From Leifsonia sp. fls2-241-R2A-40a (GTDB lineage Bacteria > Actinomycetota > Actinomycetes > Actinomycetales > Microbacteriaceae), in contig NZ_JARVRS010000001.1 in assembly GCF_030209575.1 (NCBI RefSeq), positions 1,302,001 through 1,366,000 of the forward strand: a DNA stretch of 64,000 bases, written 5' to 3'. The notes beneath the pieces are model-generated. The model had not been told where the DNA came from. It was given only the letters and a program-made list of their open reading frames with translations, and did not search any database. Below, piece by piece: positions 61,161 through 64,000 of the stretch (positions are counted from its first letter, which is position 1; the number at the start of each line of letters is the position of its first letter). Made by a program: the position numbers and the translations under genes.

Positions 61161-62147
61161 TTATGCGGTGGTCGTGAGTTCGAGATCGCTGGATGCGCCA
61201 TCCGCCGCGCGGTCCAGCAGGTCCTTAGGGAGCGTAGTGAGGTAGTGCTCCGCGTCGAGGGCGGCAACCGTCCCGGACGCCGCGGCGGTGACCGCCTGAC
61301 GGTAAGTGGGGTCGATGACGTCGCCTGCGGCGAAGACGCCCGGCAGGTTCGTCTTGGAGCTGCGACCATCGACGGCGATGGTGCCCTCGGCGGTCAGGTC
61401 GAGCTGACCATGGACGAGGTGCACGCGCGGGTCGTTGCCGATCGCGATGAACAGGCCCTGCAGGTGCAGCTCGCTCTCCTCGCCGGTGACGAGATTGCGC
61501 AGCTTCACATCCTGCACCTGCTCGTCTCCACCGATGCCGATGACCTCCGAGTTCCAGATGAACTCGATCTTGTCGTTGGCGAAGGCGCGCTCCTGCATGA
61601 TCTTGGAGGCGCGGAGGGAGTCGCGACGGTGGATGATGTACACCTTGTCGGCGAAGCGGGTGAGGAACGTGGCCTCTTCCATCGCGGAGTCGCCACCGCC
61701 GACGACGGCGATCGTGCGCTGGCGGAAGAAGAATCCGTCACAGGTGGCGCACCAGGAGACGCCGTGGCCGGACAGACGCTCTTCGTCCTCCAGGCCGAGC
61801 TTGCGGTAGGCCGAACCGGTCGCGAAGATCACCGCGAGTGCCTCGTGGACGGCACCGGAGCCGAGCGTGACCTTCTTGACCTCGCTGGTCAGGTCGACCG
61901 ACACGACGTCGTCGAGGACGATCTCGGTGCCGAACTTCTCGGCCTGCGCCTGCATCTTGAACATGAGGTCCGGTCCCATGACCGCGTCCGGGAAGCCCGG
62001 GAAGTTCTCGACCTCTGTCGTGTTCATCAGCTCGCCGCCGGCCTCGACCGAGGAGGCGATCAGCAGCGGCTTGAGGTTGGCGCGGGCCGCATAGACGGCC
62101 GCGGTGTAACCGGCAGGGCCGGAACCGATGATGATGATCTGCCGCAC
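61161..62147 (-). CDS. trxB: Thioredoxin reductase
   Basis: NADPH-dependent flavoenzyme, 328 residues. FAD site IIGSGPAGYTAA, redox CATC (WCATCDGFFF), NADPH site VVGGGDSAMEEA, and second FAD motif GVFAAGDVIDPTYRQAVTAAASG. The start is GTG 62147, with AAGGAG in front, since the longer frame upstream is not homologous. Paired with trxA directly downstream. Confidence 0.97.
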   Translation of the reverse strand: MRQIIIIGSGPAGYTAAVYAARANLKPLLIASSVEAGGELMNTTEVENFPGFPDAVMGPDLMFKMQAQAEKFGTEIVLDDVVSVDLTSEVKKVTLGSGAVHEALAVIFATGSAYRKLGLEDEERLSGHGVSWCATCDGFFFRQRTIAVVGGGDSAMEEATFLTRFADKVYIIHRRDSLRASKIMQERAFANDKIEFIWNSEVIGIGGDEQVQDVKLRNLVTGEESELHLQGLFIAIGNDPRVHLVHGQLDLTAEGTIAVDGRSSKTNLPGVFAAGDVIDPTYRQAVTAAASGTVAALDAEHYLTTLPKDLLDRAADGASSDLELTTTA

Positions 62148-62231
62148 AGCGGAACTCCTTGACCTGATCACGACACCTTCGTCTGGAGGTGTCGACCTGT
62201 AGAACACATCCTAGGCGGATGCTATTCCGTG

Positions 62232-63839
62232 TCACCTGGGTGTGCGAGAACGCCCTGCGGCGCGGTTCAGAATGGGCGCCAGCCCGTTCTCCAGGTCGGG
62301 CGATCGCAGCATCCCGAGGAAGCCGACATAGACGACCAGCATCACCACGCTGACGACGGCCGTGGCGACGATCGCGGCGATCGGACCGCTGACCGGGAAG
62401 GCACCCTTCTCTACCCCGCCGAGGATGACGAGGAAGCCGCCTCCTGCGGCCATTGCGGCCAATCCGGCGACGACGAAGCGCCACAGCGAACCCAGGATGC
62501 GTCCGCCATCCACTCCCCCGGTGCGGCGGCGCAGGAGGGCGAATGCGAGGACAGCTTGGACGACGCTCGCCAGCGACACGACCAGAGCGACGGCGGCCGC
62601 ACGGGTGGTGGGAGGAACGGCGAAGCAGATGAGGACGCCGACGACGATGACCGCGACCTGCGCGAGCGTGAAGAAGAACGGCGTCCGGGTGTCGCCCAGG
62701 GAGTAGAAGGCGCGCTGAGCCATGAAGACGAGCGAGAAGGGCACCAGGCCGACGAGATAGGCGACGAGCACGAGTCCCATCGACTGATAGTCGGGGGTGA
62801 ACACACGCGCGATCGGGAACGCGGTGACGATGAGGGCGGCCGACGAGAAGACGATGAGGAACATGATCGAGCGTGCCGCCGACGAGAAGTCCTGGCGGAA
62901 CTCGGTGACCGACCCGCGGTGCGCGTGCTCCGCCATCCGCGTGTAGTACGCCGTGACGATGGAGACCGCGATGATGCCGTGCGGGAGCATGAAGATCAGC
63001 CAGGCGTTCTGCATGACGAACGGGCCCGCGAAGCCCTCGCCGGCCGAGTTCGACACGTTCGTCTCGACCAGCCCCGCGACCTGCGTCGCGATCAGCATCG
63101 CGAATGTCCAGCCGGCCGCCTTCCCCGCCGTTCCCAGGTTGACGCCGCGCCACCCGAAGTCGAGGCGGAACCGGAGTCCGACCCGGCGCCAGAAGACGAA
63201 CAGGATGATCGCCTGGACAGCGACGCCGAGGGTCGCTCCGCCGGCGAGCAGGGCGACCATCCCGAAGGACCAGTCGTTGTGCACGTGTCCGGTCGACGCG
63301 GCGCCGAAGAGCAGGATGAACGCGGTCAGCATCGCGATGGCGACGACGTTGTTCACGACGGGCGCCCACGTGAAGGGGCCGAACGACTTGCGGGCGTTCA
63401 GGACTTCCCCGAGCAGTGTGTAGAGGCCCAGGAAGAAGATCTGCGGAAGCGACCAGTACGCGAACGCGGTCGCGAGTTGCGCCTGCTCGCCGCGAAGGCC
63501 GAACAGCGCGACGAGTGCGGGTGAGAGGAAGGTCGCCACCACGGCCACGACAGCGAAGACCACCATCCCGAGCGTGACGAGCTTGTTGATGTAGGCACGG
63601 CCGCCGTCGGGGTTGATGGACGCGCGCACGATCTGGGGAACCAGGACGGCGTTGAGGATGCCCTGAGCGATGATCGCGTAGATGCTGTTGGGCACGATGG
63701 TGGCCGTGCCGTACGCGTTCGCCGCGAAGGTCAGCGTGCCGATCGCCTGCACGAGCAACCACGCCTTGGCGAAGCCGAGGACGCGGGAGACGAGGGTTCC
63801 GGATGCGAGGACGGCGCTCGCGCGCCCGACGCTAGCCAC
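62232..63839 (-). CDS. murJ: MurJ lipid II flippase core (MviN family)
   Basis: Membrane flippase that moves lipid II outward, 535 residues with about 14 hydrophobic segments. N-terminus SVGRASAVLASGTLVSRVLGFAKAW, the AYWSLPQIFFLGLYTLLGEVLNAR region and LPHGIIAVSIVTAYYTRMAEHA are family hallmarks. M. tuberculosis MviN carries in addition a pseudokinase and external domain; these are absent here. GTG start with GGGGGAGG; it overlaps the upstream gene by 8 bp. Confidence 0.95.
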   Translation of the reverse strand: MASVGRASAVLASGTLVSRVLGFAKAWLLVQAIGTLTFAANAYGTATIVPNSIYAIIAQGILNAVLVPQIVRASINPDGGRAYINKLVTLGMVVFAVVAVVATFLSPALVALFGLRGEQAQLATAFAYWSLPQIFFLGLYTLLGEVLNARKSFGPFTWAPVVNNVVAIAMLTAFILLFGAASTGHVHNDWSFGMVALLAGGATLGVAVQAIILFVFWRRVGLRFRLDFGWRGVNLGTAGKAAGWTFAMLIATQVAGLVETNVSNSAGEGFAGPFVMQNAWLIFMLPHGIIAVSIVTAYYTRMAEHAHRGSVTEFRQDFSSAARSIMFLIVFSSAALIVTAFPIARVFTPDYQSMGLVLVAYLVGLVPFSLVFMAQRAFYSLGDTRTPFFFTLAQVAVIVVGVLICFAVPPTTRAAAVALVVSLASVVQAVLAFALLRRRTGGVDGGRILGSLWRFVVAGLAAMAAGGGFLVILGGVEKGAFPVSGPIAAIVATAVVSVVMLVVYVGFLGMLRSPDLENGLAPILNRAAGRSRTPR

Positions 63840-64000
63840 GGGGATCCTCCCCCGGCGGGCTCTCTGCTGCAGGGGCGTCGGCGGTGGAACCCTCTGACGG
63901 GGTTACGGCTGCGGCCGCGTCCGCATCCTCTCCGGGCTCGGCCGCCTCCGCCTCGCCTTCCGCGCGCGTCGACCGGCGCCGGAGGATGTTGCGCACGATC
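63832..64000 (-). CDS. Hypothetical protein, C-terminal tail only (possible DUF6049 member)
   Basis: Only the last 55 codons are in the window. The fragment is NILRRRSTRAEG then a highly acidic Ala/Glu/Pro-rich tail, ending EDPRG. A basic RRR after hydrophobic Ile/Leu suggests the cytosolic tail of a membrane protein. The stop overlaps the murJ GTG by 8 bp. In many actinobacterial genomes the gene before murJ encodes a DUF6049 membrane protein, so that is a fair guess, but the fragment itself has no diagnostic motif. Confidence 0.55.
   Translation of the reverse strand, partial: IVRNILRRRSTRAEGEAEAAEPGEDADAAAAVTPSEGSTADAPAAESPPGEDPRG

Noticed and set aside
58382-63839. Minus-strand block ddl to murJ as a sign of inversion
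   Set aside because: The same head-on orientation relative to oriC is the usual actinobacterial arrangement, so no rearrangement is needed.

Overview
The window is GC-rich, densely packed DNA with many GTG and some TTG starts and frequent 1-8 bp gene overlaps. The gene content (PASTA-domain Ser/Thr kinases, CrgA, FhaA/FhaB, DUF3566 protein, class E sortase) and the order around dnaA point to a high-GC actinobacterium. The best guess is a member of the Microbacteriaceae, Leifsonia-like; the family is an inference. The layout matches the replication-origin neighbourhood of actinobacterial chromosomes such as Mycobacterium tuberculosis: murJ-trxB-trxA ... parB-parA-rsmG-jag-yidC-yidD-rnpA-rpmH-dnaA-dnaN-gnd-recF-dciA-gyrB-gyrA-DUF3566-tRNA-Ile-tRNA-Ala ... 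ppiA ... crgA ... pabA-pknB-pknA-pbpA-rodA-pstP-fhaB-fhaA-tRNA-Leu.

Region by region. 1-4.7 kb: a sugar ABC importer (lipoprotein binding protein cut by the window edge, permease, double ATPase) with a divergent-promoter ROK repressor. 4.8-10.8 kb: single genes (shikimate dehydrogenase-like, OhrR-type MarR regulator, MerR regulator, RibD-like reductase, secreted PKD metallophosphoesterase, cyclase-fold protein). 11-14 kb: a translationally coupled three-gene envelope/stress operon (helical repeat protein, holin-like protein, DUF3618 protein), a strong terminator, and a BrkB-type membrane protein. 14-17 kb: a c-di-GMP pair (PAS-GAF-GGDEF with an I-site, and a stand-alone EAL) and an unknown protein. 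17.1-21.7 kb: a flavin electron-transfer operon (haem/FAD membrane reductase, FMN-binding lipid-anchored-like protein, ApbE flavin transferase) fused to its own two-component system. 21.7-24.4 kb: a minimal pilus locus (one backbone pilin plus class C sortase). 24.5-33.7 kb: tRNA-Leu and the fhaA-fhaB-pstP-rodA-pbpA-pknA-pknB growth and division operon. 33.7-40.6 kb: pabA, a tiny membrane protein, class E sortase, crgA, rhomboid, ppiA, PspC, Nudix, Fpg-family glycosylase, rhodanese and a divergent Lrp/AsnC regulator. 40.5-52 kb: tRNA-Ala, tRNA-Ile and the gyrase-recF-dnaN-dnaA cluster with DnaA boxes on both sides of dnaA. 52-58.4 kb: rpmH to parB with six parS sites. 58.4-64 kb: ddl, a PLP aminotransferase, thioredoxin system and murJ, all on the minus strand.

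How the parts work together: dnaA/dnaN, gyrase, recF, DciA, ParA/ParB/parS set up origin firing and segregation. PknA/PknB/PstP/FhaA/FhaB with RodA, PbpA, CrgA and MurJ control peptidoglycan growth. Two sortases handle surface proteins. The most notable non-gene signals are: a second DnaA-box cluster with a 20-bp duplicated element between crgA and the rhomboid gene (35.67-35.81 kb); a 1.49-kb apparently non-coding stretch loaded with parS sites; tandem 11-bp repeats ahead of the flavin operon and a leaderless start for its response regulator; a hairpin placed between the pilin and its sortase; and palindromic operators at the MerR and AsnC genes. No wholly new system is proven here. The flavin/two-component operon and the second DnaA-box cluster are the best candidates for follow-up.
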